From NCBI GenBank assembly GCA_964392085.1, contig CAYMOV010000031.1, positions 1 through 26,765 on the forward strand: a stretch of DNA of 26,765 bases, given 5' to 3'. Positions within the stretch are counted from its first letter, which is position 1, and the number at the start of each line of letters is the position of its first letter. The notes beneath the pieces were generated by a model. It saw only the letters and a list, made by a program, of their open reading frames with translations, had not been told where the DNA came from and did no database searches. Below, piece by piece: positions 1-8,317 of this stretch. The translations under genes were made by a program, and so were the position numbers. Origin of the DNA: CAYMOV01 sp964392085. Its GTDB lineage: Bacteria > Oederibacteriota > Muellerivitia > Muellerivitales > Muellerivitaceae.

Positions 1-1971
1 AAGAACTCCGGCGCCTGGAGCTTCAACACCAACTCCAAGTGGAAGTTCGAGGACGTCACCCTGAAGTCCACGGCTCCCTCGGGCCCGATCACCGGGACCG
101 CCATGGCCCCCCAGCGCTACACCAAGTACAGCCAGGAGATCTATTTCGGCATGTGGGGCGACTTGGGCAAGGGCAGCCTGTCGACCGGCTTCGGCGGCCT
201 GATCCCCGGTTCCAACGACAGCACCCCGGTTTCCCTCTACCTGGGCAAGCCCGAGTTTAAGATGAACCTCGACGGCCGCCTGGGCGAGTGGGCCTTCCAG
301 GCCCTGGATGAGGGGTTCAAGGCCGAGTCCACCATGGGCGACTTCACCCGGGGCGTGGCCAGCGACATCGCCAAGCAGTACGAACGGCCCTTCGACATCA
401 AGCCCTTCTCGGACGACAAGTTCGACAAGAACTGGGACGACTACATCCGCAGCCTGGGGTTCGTTGAGACCCAGTCGCTCATCGGCGGCAACGCTCAGTC
501 CACCTCGGACCGGGTGTTCGACGGCGTCCTGACCGACGGCGGGAACATCCCACACCTGGGCAACACCAAGATCAAGCTGTTGGCGGGACGGCTGCTTCGC
601 CCCAACTGGTTCGAGTACGCCGTGAAGGCCAACCATTCCTGGTTGAAAGACCGGTTCTCCACAACCCTGGCGGGGATGTGGGTGGACGACAGCGGGACAC
701 AACCCGCCCCGGGTGTGGCCTCCATCGACATGCGCAACTACACCGCCGAACTGTCGGCGAACCTGAGACCGGTGCCCATCGCCCTGTCGCTGGAGGGCGC
801 CAAATCGCATTTCTTCACGGGCATCGACACGATGTCGCCCTCGGGCGCGGCGCCCTTGATCGGCCAGGCCTTCCAACTGCAGGCCTCGTCTTATCCCTTC
901 AACTTCTACTACCAGGACATCCGGCCCGAGTACGCCAACTTCCAGAGCAAGGTGGACCTGACCGGTATCGACGTGACCCGCTACGGCCTGAGCACGACGG
1001 ACTTCGACGGAACCGTTGACCGGTACGGCGAGGTCGGCGAGGCCAACCAGCTCCAGTCCAACCGCGAAGGCTGGCGCGCCAATCTGGGCTGGAACGGCCG
1101 CCGCGACGATTGGATGAAACGCGACCTGCCCACCTTCTTCGATTACTTCGTGCTCAACATGGATGTGGCGTCCCGAACCGAGCGGGTGGCCATGATGGCC
1201 CCCATGACGACCAATTCGAATGGGACCACCACCTACACCCAAGTCCAGGTGATCGAACCCTGGATCATGGTGGCGCCCTATTACGCCGACGACGAAGGGG
1301 CCTGGGGACTGGACCTGAACGGCGGATACGGCGGGTATACCAGCGCCAAACAGGTTCGATTGAACGAGATGAACAACATCTTGGCCGTCCGGAACGCCGA
1401 GGATACGAATCAAATCGGGGTCGATGGGGTCAGCGGGGTCTGGAGCGGCGCTTATGAAACCATGCGTTACCGCTTCCGGCAAGAATCGGAACGCATCCCC
1501 TTGATCGATCCCGCCACCAACACGGCGCTCCAACAGTTGAAGACCTACAATTACCTCGCTTTCACCAACAAGTGGCAGCTCAACAAGTTTTATGGCGGCG
1601 CCAAACCCCTTTACCTGGGTGTCTACTTGGCCGACAACAAGGTCTCGGGCAGGTCGCAGGTGACGACCCAAGCCGACATCCCGAACCTGTTCCACCAGAG
1701 CGTGCAGGACTTGACCCTCATGGCGGGCCGGGTATTGCCCTACACCGACTTTTTGGCCCATTGGGCCAATGAGAATTGGACCTGTGATTGGTCCGTCCCC
1801 CGGATCGCCGATCATACGGTCGAAACCGGTTTGGGGATCGACTACAACCTTCCCTGGGGCGGCGGTAAGTTCGGCTTCCGGTACAACCACGTGGTCTACA
1901 CCAGCCAATTCGTGCCGGCCAACAACAACATCGTGGAACAGGTTTACGTAATGGCCAGCTTCAGGTTCTAA
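1..1971 (+). CDS. Outer-membrane beta-barrel protein, 5' end cut by the window
   Basis: The frame is open from the first base to a TAA at 1969-1971, so about 656 residues are visible and the real start lies upstream; an internal ATG at 103 is not a credible start because the same frame continues before it. The protein is rich in alternating aromatic/polar stretches, Gly, Asn and Asp, as in large beta-barrels, and ends in SFRF, a terminal Phe like the BamA-recognised C-terminal signal. The signal peptide and any N-terminal domain are outside the window. It lies 3 nt before the next barrel gene and is probably co-transcribed with it. I see no strong sequence match to the two following barrels, so it may be a distant relative or a different family. 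A porin or surface-transport role is inference; the substrate is unknown. Confidence 0.75.
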   Translation, partial: KNSGAWSFNTNSKWKFEDVTLKSTAPSGPITGTAMAPQRYTKYSQEIYFGMWGDLGKGSLSTGFGGLIPGSNDSTPVSLYLGKPEFKMNLDGRLGEWAFQALDEGFKAESTMGDFTRGVASDIAKQYERPFDIKPFSDDKFDKNWDDYIRSLGFVETQSLIGGNAQSTSDRVFDGVLTDGGNIPHLGNTKIKLLAGRLLRPNWFEYAVKANHSWLKDRFSTTLAGMWVDDSGTQPAPGVASIDMRNYTAELSANLRPVPIALSLEGAKSHFFTGIDTMSPSGAAPLIGQAFQLQASSYPFNFYYQDIRPEYANFQSKVDLTGIDVTRYGLSTTDFDGTVDRYGEVGEANQLQSNREGWRANLGWNGRRDDWMKRDLPTFFDYFVLNMDVASRTERVAMMAPMTTNSNGTTTYTQVQVIEPWIMVAPYYADDEGAWGLDLNGGYGGYTSAKQVRLNEMNNILAVRNAEDTNQIGVDGVSGVWSGAYETMRYRFRQESERIPLIDPATNTALQQLKTYNYLAFTNKWQLNKFYGGAKPLYLGVYLADNKVSGRSQVTTQADIPNLFHQSVQDLTLMAGRVLPYTDFLAHWANENWTCDWSVPRIADHTVETGLGIDYNLPWGGGKFGFRYNHVVYTSQFVPANNNIVEQVYVMASFRF

Positions 1972-1974
1972 AGG

Positions 1975-4248
1975 ATGCGCAACGACTTGAACCGAAAACT
2001 CAAACTTCCGATCCTGGCCCTGCTCGCGGCGTTCGCCGCGGGACAGGCCTTCGCGGACCACGGCGCCCTGGGCTCGACCCAACGCGACGCCTGGATCAAC
2101 GACGGCCTGCGGCGCCTCGTGGGGGCCGGCTACTTGCCGGAGCCCTCGACGCCCTTCGACAGCCAGACCAACCTGGAGGCCGCCGAGTCCGTGGCGCGCG
2201 CCTCCGAGCGCCTGCTCGCCCAATTGCCGGACCCTGGTTTGCCCCTGGTCAACCCGCCGGACAACCCTTCCGCGCCGGCTCCTGAGGCCCCGGTGCCCGC
2301 CGCCGCGCCGTCGTCCCCGGCACCGATGCCGGTGGCCGGCACTCCCCTGACCGCCTCTCCTGACCTTCAACGCCTGGTGCTCGAATACCGCAAGGAACTG
2401 ACGGCCCTGGGCGTGGATGTGTCGGCGGTTGAAAAACGCCTCAAGGGCCGCAAGGGCATTTACGACAAAATGGCCGCGGAACAAGAGAAGTCCCTGACCC
2501 GCACCGGGTCCGACGTGGGCGTCTACTCACGCGGTTACTTCGACGAATACCAGACCTTCGGGCCGGGCGCCAACATCCAACGGGACGCCTCCAACTTCAA
2601 CGATATCCGCTTCCGCAGCGTGCCGGTCCCGAAGCTCTTGTTCGAGGCCTCGGTCCGCATCTGGGGTACCTACGGCTTCTACTTCGTGGACCCGGTCCAG
2701 AAGTTCGAGTGGCGCACCCTCCGGTTGACCGGCTACACCAAGTACGCCGATCTCCAGGTCGGGGACCTCTTCATGCATCTCACGCCCCTGACGATGTGGA
2801 ACTACACCCCGGTCTTCACCTTCCTCGAGCCGCGCCCCTTCCGCTGGACCCGGACCGACCGCGAAGAGATCATGATGCTGGACCAGGGCAACGATTGGCA
2901 TCTCCGGGGCTTCAAATTGGACACCCACGTGGGGAATGACGACTCGAAGGTGCTTAACAAACTCTACGTGAAAGCCGCGGGGGGGCCCGTCAAGCTGGCC
3001 ACAACCGGCGACTTCGCCAACTATTGGGCCTCGGCCCAGACCGGCGCGGACCTTTTCGGACATAAGGCCCAGCTGCAGGTCACGGGTCTTCGCCTTTGGG
3101 ACGACCTCAACAGCGCGCCGGTGCCGTACGTCGACAACTTCCCCAAGACCTGGGCCCAACTCTATGAGATCGGGAGCGCCAACCCAAAGCTGTCCCTGCC
3201 CCTCTCCAAGGAAGTCACCCTTTCGGGCGATTGGGAAGGGACCTTCAGCCGGTACCGCGACGACCGGTTGAACGGCAACCGCGACTACCAGGATTGGGCG
3301 TCCCGCGCGACGGGGTCCCTCGACCTCGCGGAATTCACCTTGTCCGGCAAGGTGCTCAACGTGGGCCCGAACTTCTACTCGCCCGGGGCCCAGACGCTCC
3401 GGTACAGCCCGGCCGGGGCCTTGGGACTGGCCCTGCCCTTGGGCTATGAGACGGGGTCTGAGGGTCGGGACCTCAGCCTGTCAGGCTACCGCAACCGATT
3501 CCTCTTCTCCGACATCGGCCGTCCTTCTTTCGCCCCTTACGACCGGCTGGACGAGGCCATCTTTCCCTATGGGGACGCCACCCCGAACCGACAGGGTTTC
3601 GTGGCTGGGGCCTCGGCGGCCATCGGGACCAAGGGCTGGGTGAAGCCGAAGTTCTCCTACACCAAGGCCAACGAGATCAAGCCCAATTGGGTGATGGTGC
3701 CCCAGGCGGCCCCGACGCCCGACGTGATCGTGGCGGTGGATTCCGGGACCGCCAGCGCCTCCACCCGGTCGTTCAAGAGCCTGGACGGAGCCCTGGAGTT
3801 GGACCTGGCCGCGGTCCTGCAAAAGCGGACGACCTTGGCCCTGGGCGGGGAATACAAGAGCCAGGAAAGCGACCTGGACAGCACGGCCCTCAAGGTCAAC
3901 ACGGTGGTGGCCTACCTCGACGTGATGCCGCCGGTCAAATGGCTCAAGTGGGCCGACATGACCTTCGCCTTCCGCCAGGTCAAGAGCCAAGGCAGCGAGT
4001 ACGGCCTGGGCGGGACCACCCTGGCGGACTACGCCTTCTACCCGGTGGCCACGGACCTGGGCAACTATGTCTTCCAGACCTTCGACATCACCCGGACCGA
4101 ACTGGCCTTCGGGATGCAGTACAAACCCACGAAGCTCATCACGATCCGGGGCGATTGGATCGCGAACACCACCAAGACGGAAACGACGACCGGGACCCTG
4201 ACGACTCGGGGTCAGGTTTGGAGGATGATGTATGAAGCTTCCTTCTAA
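1975..4248 (+). CDS. SLH-like, coiled-coil outer-membrane porin (OmpM-like), paralog 1
   Basis: A 757-residue secreted protein. A signal peptide covers residues 1-27 with an AFA-D cleavage site. Residues about 38-80 resemble one SLH domain (a GYLP turn, then a conserved EAA). A Pro/Ala-rich linker follows at 85-128 and a predicted coiled coil at 130-172. The rest is a long beta-barrel-like region ending in YEASF. SLH plus coiled coil plus barrel is the plan of OmpM, SlpA and cyanobacterial SLH porins, which tie the outer membrane to the cell wall; the role here is inferred from that. It shares motifs with the next gene, including TWAQ.Y.IGS..PKL, DD.LN..R and FPYG.ATPNR. The ATG follows the upstream stop by 3 nt; the nearest AGG is 9 nt before it. 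The gene overlaps its successor by 17 nt. Confidence 0.8.
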   Translation: MRNDLNRKLKLPILALLAAFAAGQAFADHGALGSTQRDAWINDGLRRLVGAGYLPEPSTPFDSQTNLEAAESVARASERLLAQLPDPGLPLVNPPDNPSAPAPEAPVPAAAPSSPAPMPVAGTPLTASPDLQRLVLEYRKELTALGVDVSAVEKRLKGRKGIYDKMAAEQEKSLTRTGSDVGVYSRGYFDEYQTFGPGANIQRDASNFNDIRFRSVPVPKLLFEASVRIWGTYGFYFVDPVQKFEWRTLRLTGYTKYADLQVGDLFMHLTPLTMWNYTPVFTFLEPRPFRWTRTDREEIMMLDQGNDWHLRGFKLDTHVGNDDSKVLNKLYVKAAGGPVKLATTGDFANYWASAQTGADLFGHKAQLQVTGLRLWDDLNSAPVPYVDNFPKTWAQLYEIGSANPKLSLPLSKEVTLSGDWEGTFSRYRDDRLNGNRDYQDWASRATGSLDLAEFTLSGKVLNVGPNFYSPGAQTLRYSPAGALGLALPLGYETGSEGRDLSLSGYRNRFLFSDIGRPSFAPYDRLDEAIFPYGDATPNRQGFVAGASAAIGTKGWVKPKFSYTKANEIKPNWVMVPQAAPTPDVIVAVDSGTASASTRSFKSLDGALELDLAAVLQKRTTLALGGEYKSQESDLDSTALKVNTVVAYLDVMPPVKWLKWADMTFAFRQVKSQGSEYGLGGTTLADYAFYPVATDLGNYVFQTFDITRTELAFGMQYKPTKLITIRGDWIANTTKTETTTGTLTTRGQVWRMMYEASF

Positions 4249-6517
4249 CCTCCTCCGCGCGCTCTTCGCGCTGGCCCTGCTGGGCCTGGGCGTCCGGGGC
4301 CTGTCCGCCGCCGGGTTGTTCGACCAGGTGCCGTCCGGGGACCCGTCCTTCACCCAGTTCCACAAATTGGAAGCTTGGGGGCTTTTGCCTTCCGGCACCG
4401 TCCATGAGCCCGCGACCCGATACGAAGCCGCCGAATGGATTGTCGAGGGCCGACGCCGGGCCGGGGAAAAGGGCCTGATGGTCGTGGCCCAATTGACCGA
4501 CGACCTGGACCTTTCGGGTCCCTCGGTGGTCATCGAGCACCATGACAAGGCCCAGCCGGCCCCCGACGCGACCCCCGCGCCGTCCGGCGAGGCTTCCCCG
4601 GAAGGTTCCACCGAGCCTTCCCCGGAGGAAGTGAAACAGACCTTCCAAACGCTCCAAGAGGCCTACGATTACGAACTGGGGCAGATCAAGGGCGACGTGA
4701 AGAAGGTGAAGGATCGGTTGGACGGCCTGGAAGCGCAGGATTACAAGGTCTGGCGCCAGGTGAAGGGTCTCTCCACCAACGCCACCATTTCCCTCCATGG
4801 GTTTGGGCGGGCCATCGGCCAGGACCTGCGCAACTTCGGTTCCATCGAGCCGGGCATCGTGACCAACCTGTCCCAGAACACGGCCAATATGACCCAGAAC
4901 ACCGGCAGCGCCCTCCTGGACCTGGAGCCCACTGGCGGCATCTCCAAGGAAGTCCGTTGGACCGGGATCATCCGCTTGAACGGCAACCTGTCGTCCGGCG
5001 ACAGCGGCCTCACCGGGAACCTCGCCCGGGTGAGCATCCAATTCAACCCGTCGTTCTTGAGCTCCACCCTGGGCGACTTCGACCTCTCCTGGACGCCCTT
5101 TACGCTCTGGAACCGCGACAGCCAGGACCTGCTTTACAAGCCTGAGGTCCTCTCCCGTTGGGACGACTACCTGAAATATCCCCTCTTCATCGACCACGCG
5201 CCCGATTGGCCGCTCCGGGGGGTCCGCCTCAGCAGCGAAGTGGAGTGGCCCGGCTCGAAGGTGATGGATTCCTTCAAGGTCGAGACCTTCGTCCATATGA
5301 TCGGCAACGCCTTCCATAACGGCTACCTGGCCGACCACTACACGGCTTGGTTGTTCGGGGCGATGGGCGAATTGAAGGCGGCGAAGTACGCGTCCTTGGG
5401 CGCCTACGGATTGATGTACGACGAACCCATGAACACGGACCTTTACACGGCCATCTACAAACCCCTGGACCCCACGACCTGGGCCCAGCGGTACCAGATC
5501 GGGAGCCTCCAACCTAAACTTGATTTCCCGCTTGGGGGCGATTTCTCCGCGGGCGCCGAAATGGAATCGGCCTTCTCGATCTACCAGGACGACAAACTGA
5601 ATCCCGACCGCAAGGTCACCGATTACGCCATGATCGGGGGGCCCCGGGTCCGCTATCAAGGGTCGGTACTGTCCTTCAACATGATGGATGTGGGTTACGA
5701 CTTCTTCTCACCCTTGGCGCAGATGCGTGAACGGGATGATTCGACCCAACAATTGACCGGTTCGCCCCTGGTCCTGTCCGACGACCCGGTTAACGATCCC
5801 TTGGGCCGGGCCGGGTCCCTGTTCAAGTTTTACAATCGCCTCCAAGACAACGTTTTTCCCTACGGGATGGCCACGCCGAACCGTAAGGGCGCCGGCGTCG
5901 AATTGGATTTCAAGGCCGGCGAGCACGATGCCTGGCAGGTGAAGGCCAAGTATTACTCGGTGCGGGAAATCCGTGAGAACGAGACCATCAACGCCGCCGG
6001 AACCGACATGACGACAGTGGACGCTTGGGGTCCGGTGACGGTGTTGAACCGCAAGTTCCAGTACTTCAACATCGGTCCAAAGGTTGATTTGGCGGCCCTC
6101 TGGGGTTTAAAGCATAAATTGGAGGCCGGGGCCGACTACCGGGCGGAAACCACCACCACCGCTTGGGGGACCCTCAAGGGTGAAACCATGGTATTGGGGC
6201 TTACCGCGGGGCTGAATTCATGGCTGCAACTCGAGGGAACCGGCGGGACATTCAGCGGAAAAGGCGTGGAGGTTGGGTACCTCGGGACGACCCTGGCGCG
6301 GTATTCTTATAGGTACGAAAACACTGATTTGGGCTTCTACGAGCCCTTCGCGGTGGACCAGGAAACCGTGTACGGGATCCTGTCGGCCAAGTTCAACCTC
6401 AACCGGCACTCGAACCTGGCGGTGGACGGCATGGTTAAGTCGGACAAGGGCATCGTCGGGACGACTGGGACACTCAAAACACAAACCGTGGATGTGGTCT
6501 ATGAAGTCCTCTTCTAA
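4232..6517 (+). CDS. SLH-like, coiled-coil outer-membrane porin (OmpM-like), paralog 2
   Basis: A 761-residue protein paralogous to the preceding gene. The signal peptide spans residues 1-26/27. An SLH-like domain at about 29-78 is clearer than in paralog 1: VPSGDPSF, then LEAWGLLPSG and TRYEAAEW. An acidic Pro/Ser linker covers 105-132, a coiled coil about 133-178, and a barrel region runs from about 183 to the terminal YEVLF. The SLH part would contact peptidoglycan or a wall polymer, the coiled coil would span the periplasm, and the barrel would sit in the outer membrane; this follows the known architecture and is untested here. GGAGG at 4220-4224 lies 7 nt before the ATG, so the start is well supported although it lies inside the upstream gene. 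It overlaps the following lipoprotein gene by the same 17 nt. Confidence 0.83.
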   Translation: MKLPSNLLRALFALALLGLGVRGLSAAGLFDQVPSGDPSFTQFHKLEAWGLLPSGTVHEPATRYEAAEWIVEGRRRAGEKGLMVVAQLTDDLDLSGPSVVIEHHDKAQPAPDATPAPSGEASPEGSTEPSPEEVKQTFQTLQEAYDYELGQIKGDVKKVKDRLDGLEAQDYKVWRQVKGLSTNATISLHGFGRAIGQDLRNFGSIEPGIVTNLSQNTANMTQNTGSALLDLEPTGGISKEVRWTGIIRLNGNLSSGDSGLTGNLARVSIQFNPSFLSSTLGDFDLSWTPFTLWNRDSQDLLYKPEVLSRWDDYLKYPLFIDHAPDWPLRGVRLSSEVEWPGSKVMDSFKVETFVHMIGNAFHNGYLADHYTAWLFGAMGELKAAKYASLGAYGLMYDEPMNTDLYTAIYKPLDPTTWAQRYQIGSLQPKLDFPLGGDFSAGAEMESAFSIYQDDKLNPDRKVTDYAMIGGPRVRYQGSVLSFNMMDVGYDFFSPLAQMRERDDSTQQLTGSPLVLSDDPVNDPLGRAGSLFKFYNRLQDNVFPYGMATPNRKGAGVELDFKAGEHDAWQVKAKYYSVREIRENETINAAGTDMTTVDAWGPVTVLNRKFQYFNIGPKVDLAALWGLKHKLEAGADYRAETTTTAWGTLKGETMVLGLTAGLNSWLQLEGTGGTFSGKGVEVGYLGTTLARYSYRYENTDLGFYEPFAVDQETVYGILSAKFNLNRHSNLAVDGMVKSDKGIVGTTGTLKTQTVDVVYEVLF

Positions 6518-7277
6518 AATCCTCTACGGCCTACTGGCCGTCGCCCTGGGCGCCTGGACCCTTTCGGCCTGCACCAACCGCATGCCCTCGGGACCCAGTT
6601 ACCCCGCCAACCCGCCCGATTACACCACGGTCGTCAATTTCGATAACGGGACCGCCTTGACCAACCCGACCCTGTTCCATTCGGTCCCCGGGAGCCAGGC
6701 CGTGACCCTGGGTGGGGTCAGCGGGTTGGGCCCGGTCACCACCATCAGCACCCCGCCGGCCGGGGATTCATCCCCTGACGCGGCCCACATCATCGACCTC
6801 TTTACCGACCTGGGAAACGGGGTGTACCCCTCCAGCCAGTTCCGGATCCACTTCACCGCCAGCGGCTACTACAACCTCTCCTATTTTAGCGGCATCAAGT
6901 TCATGTACAACGTCACCCCGCCAAACGCCTCCCAGGGCATCCTCGGGGATGATTCGTTGGTCCGGCGGTTTGGCTTCGCGGTGGCCCAAACCGTGCCTTT
7001 CGGGGACCCAGACGGCGGTGGCACCTGCGACAACAGCAACAACGGCTGCTACAACAACTTCGGGGCCATGCTCGACAACACCAACGGGGCCTGGGCCAGC
7101 AAGAGCTACCAGTTCAGCGATTTGACCCGGGAGAGTTTCGGCAACAGTGTGTCGCCTCCGTCCTTCAGCGGCGTGAACCTCCAGCAGGTCATCCGCCTCG
7201 TGTTTGAGTTCAAGCGCAACAACAGCGCCGGGGTCTGCCACGTGGACTACTGGGTCGACAGCGTCGAACTTTACTGA
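6501..7277 (+). CDS. Secreted lipoprotein with beta-sandwich (CBM-like) domain, paralog A
   Basis: Starting at the ATG at 6501 gives 258 residues with a textbook lipoprotein signal: a charged N-terminus, a hydrophobic stretch and the lipobox LSAC with Cys24 as the lipidation site. The frame is open further upstream, but that stretch only reads through the porin gene. After a Pro/Ser-rich tether the mature part begins VVNFDNG and ends VDYWVDSVELY. This pattern is typical of galactose-binding-like jelly rolls such as CBM11 or CIA30-type domains; the fold assignment is an inference from pattern, not a database match. Two close cysteines occur in GTCDNSNNGCYNNFG. The gene overlaps the porin gene by 17 nt and no strong ribosome site is visible, so translation is probably coupled. 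Its ligand is unknown. Confidence 0.75.
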   Translation: MKSSSKILYGLLAVALGAWTLSACTNRMPSGPSYPANPPDYTTVVNFDNGTALTNPTLFHSVPGSQAVTLGGVSGLGPVTTISTPPAGDSSPDAAHIIDLFTDLGNGVYPSSQFRIHFTASGYYNLSYFSGIKFMYNVTPPNASQGILGDDSLVRRFGFAVAQTVPFGDPDGGGTCDNSNNGCYNNFGAMLDNTNGAWASKSYQFSDLTRESFGNSVSPPSFSGVNLQQVIRLVFEFKRNNSAGVCHVDYWVDSVELY

Positions 7278-7312
7278 TGAGATTCCGCCGACCGGCGGGA
7301 AAGGGGTGGTGC

Positions 7313-8209
7313 ATGAACAAGCAAGGCGTTTGGATGGGCCGGGCCGTGGTCTTGGGCCTGCTGTTGATGTCGGCTCTTTGGATCAACCAGGGTTGCACGG
7401 CCAAGGCGCCCGCCGCGCCGGTTTTCGCCATCCCTCCCCCGGTGGGCTTAGCGAACAACATCATCGATAACTTTGAGGACGGCAATACCAGCATGAGCGT
7501 GGACCTCAAGGGCGCGGCCTCATTGCCCCAGACGGTCATTAGTTACGTTCCGTCAGACCCACAAGACCCCAACAGCCCCCTGGTGGCCCAGGGCGTGGTG
7601 AATCCGCCGGTGCCCCTCGGGTCCTGGGTGGGTTCCAGTTGGGCCGGTAACGCCGTCAACACACCCTATATCTTCACCGGCGCCAGCACCTCCCCAGCGC
7701 CCTCCAACCTGATCCTGTCATCCGGCGCCCTGGGTACGAAGGGCTATTGCCGGCTTTTTGGGCCGATCCACGACGCGGCTGACGGCACCTATCCGGCCTT
7801 CCAGTTGGAAGGGAAGTTCAAGGGGACGGCCCCTTACGACGCCTCCTCCTTCACCGGAATACAGTTTTACCTGAACATCCCAACGGCCGACACCTGTCCG
7901 ACCCGCCGTTTCAGCATCGCCACCATCTGGACCCTTCCGGCCGCCGAAGGCGGCAATGGTTACTGCACCAGCTGTTACGACCACTACGGGGCCAACTTCG
8001 CGGCCGGCTCGACGGGTGGGTGGGTGCTGCGTAGTTATACCTTCACCACCCTGTCCCGCGGCGGTTTCCTGGTTCCCGCCGGCATCCCGAACAACATGCC
8101 CTTAACCATGCGCACCGATTTCGTGAAGCTGGTATTCCAGTTCGGCCGCAACGGCACGTCGGGCAACTCAGTGGTGGATTACGCCGTCGACGAGTTCAGC
8201 TTTTTCTGA
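7313..8209 (+). CDS. Secreted lipoprotein with beta-sandwich (CBM-like) domain, paralog B
   Basis: Clearly related to the preceding lipoprotein: FEDG near the start, a Cys pair in CTSCYDHYGA, W.LRSYTFTTL in place of W.SKSYQFSDL, and the ending VVDYAVDEFSFF. I prefer the ATG at 7313 (298 residues). It follows an AAGGGG-type ribosome site and places the hydrophobic segment directly behind a short charged start. The ATG at 7277, which touches the upstream stop, would add 12 poorly conserved residues. The likely lipidated residue is Cys28 in NQGC; position -3 is Asn rather than Leu, so this lipobox is weak. The domain looks like a jelly-roll carbohydrate-binding fold (inference). It is the last gene of the surface operon, followed within 50 nt by an intrinsic terminator. 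Cell-surface sugar binding or assisting the barrels are both possible. Confidence 0.72.
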   Translation: MNKQGVWMGRAVVLGLLLMSALWINQGCTAKAPAAPVFAIPPPVGLANNIIDNFEDGNTSMSVDLKGAASLPQTVISYVPSDPQDPNSPLVAQGVVNPPVPLGSWVGSSWAGNAVNTPYIFTGASTSPAPSNLILSSGALGTKGYCRLFGPIHDAADGTYPAFQLEGKFKGTAPYDASSFTGIQFYLNIPTADTCPTRRFSIATIWTLPAAEGGNGYCTSCYDHYGANFAAGSTGGWVLRSYTFTTLSRGGFLVPAGIPNNMPLTMRTDFVKLVFQFGRNGTSGNSVVDYAVDEFSFF

Positions 8210-8222
8210 TCAAAAGCCCCTC

Positions 8223-8256
8223 AAGCCCCGTTCCCGAAAGGGAGCGGGGCTTTTTT
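8223..8256 (+). terminator. Intrinsic terminator after the surface operon
   Basis: AAGCCCCG at 8223-8230 pairs with CGGGGCTT at 8245-8252. The stem extends through TTCCC/GGGAG (one G-T pair) around a GAAA tetraloop, and a run of six T ends at 8256. It is a strong rho-independent terminator closing the porin/lipoprotein unit. Confidence 0.93.
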
Positions 8257-8284
8257 GTTAAAGGAGGCCCGTGCCCCCGGGGGT

Positions 8285-8290
8285 TATAAT
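8285..8290 (+). promoter_or_regulatory. Possible -10 box before the isomerase-like gene
   Basis: A perfect TATAAT lies 27 nt before the ATG at 8318 and directly after a terminator, so a new transcript is expected to begin here. No recognisable -35 hexamer sits 15-19 bp upstream, which keeps the confidence moderate. Confidence 0.5.
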
Positions 8291-8317
8291 CCAGTAAGAC
8301 CTGACCGAGGGACCGGA

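Noticed and set aside
4139..5659. A 506-codon minus-strand frame opposite the second SLH-porin
   Set aside because: It is a mirror of codon bias in the porin gene. The plus-strand frame has signal peptide, SLH-like domain, barrel end and a ribosome site.
8255..8317. Upstream extension of the isomerase-like gene to a start at 8255
   Set aside because: It would begin in the T-run of a terminator and cover the TATAAT box. The ATG at 8318 has a good ribosome site and the family start.
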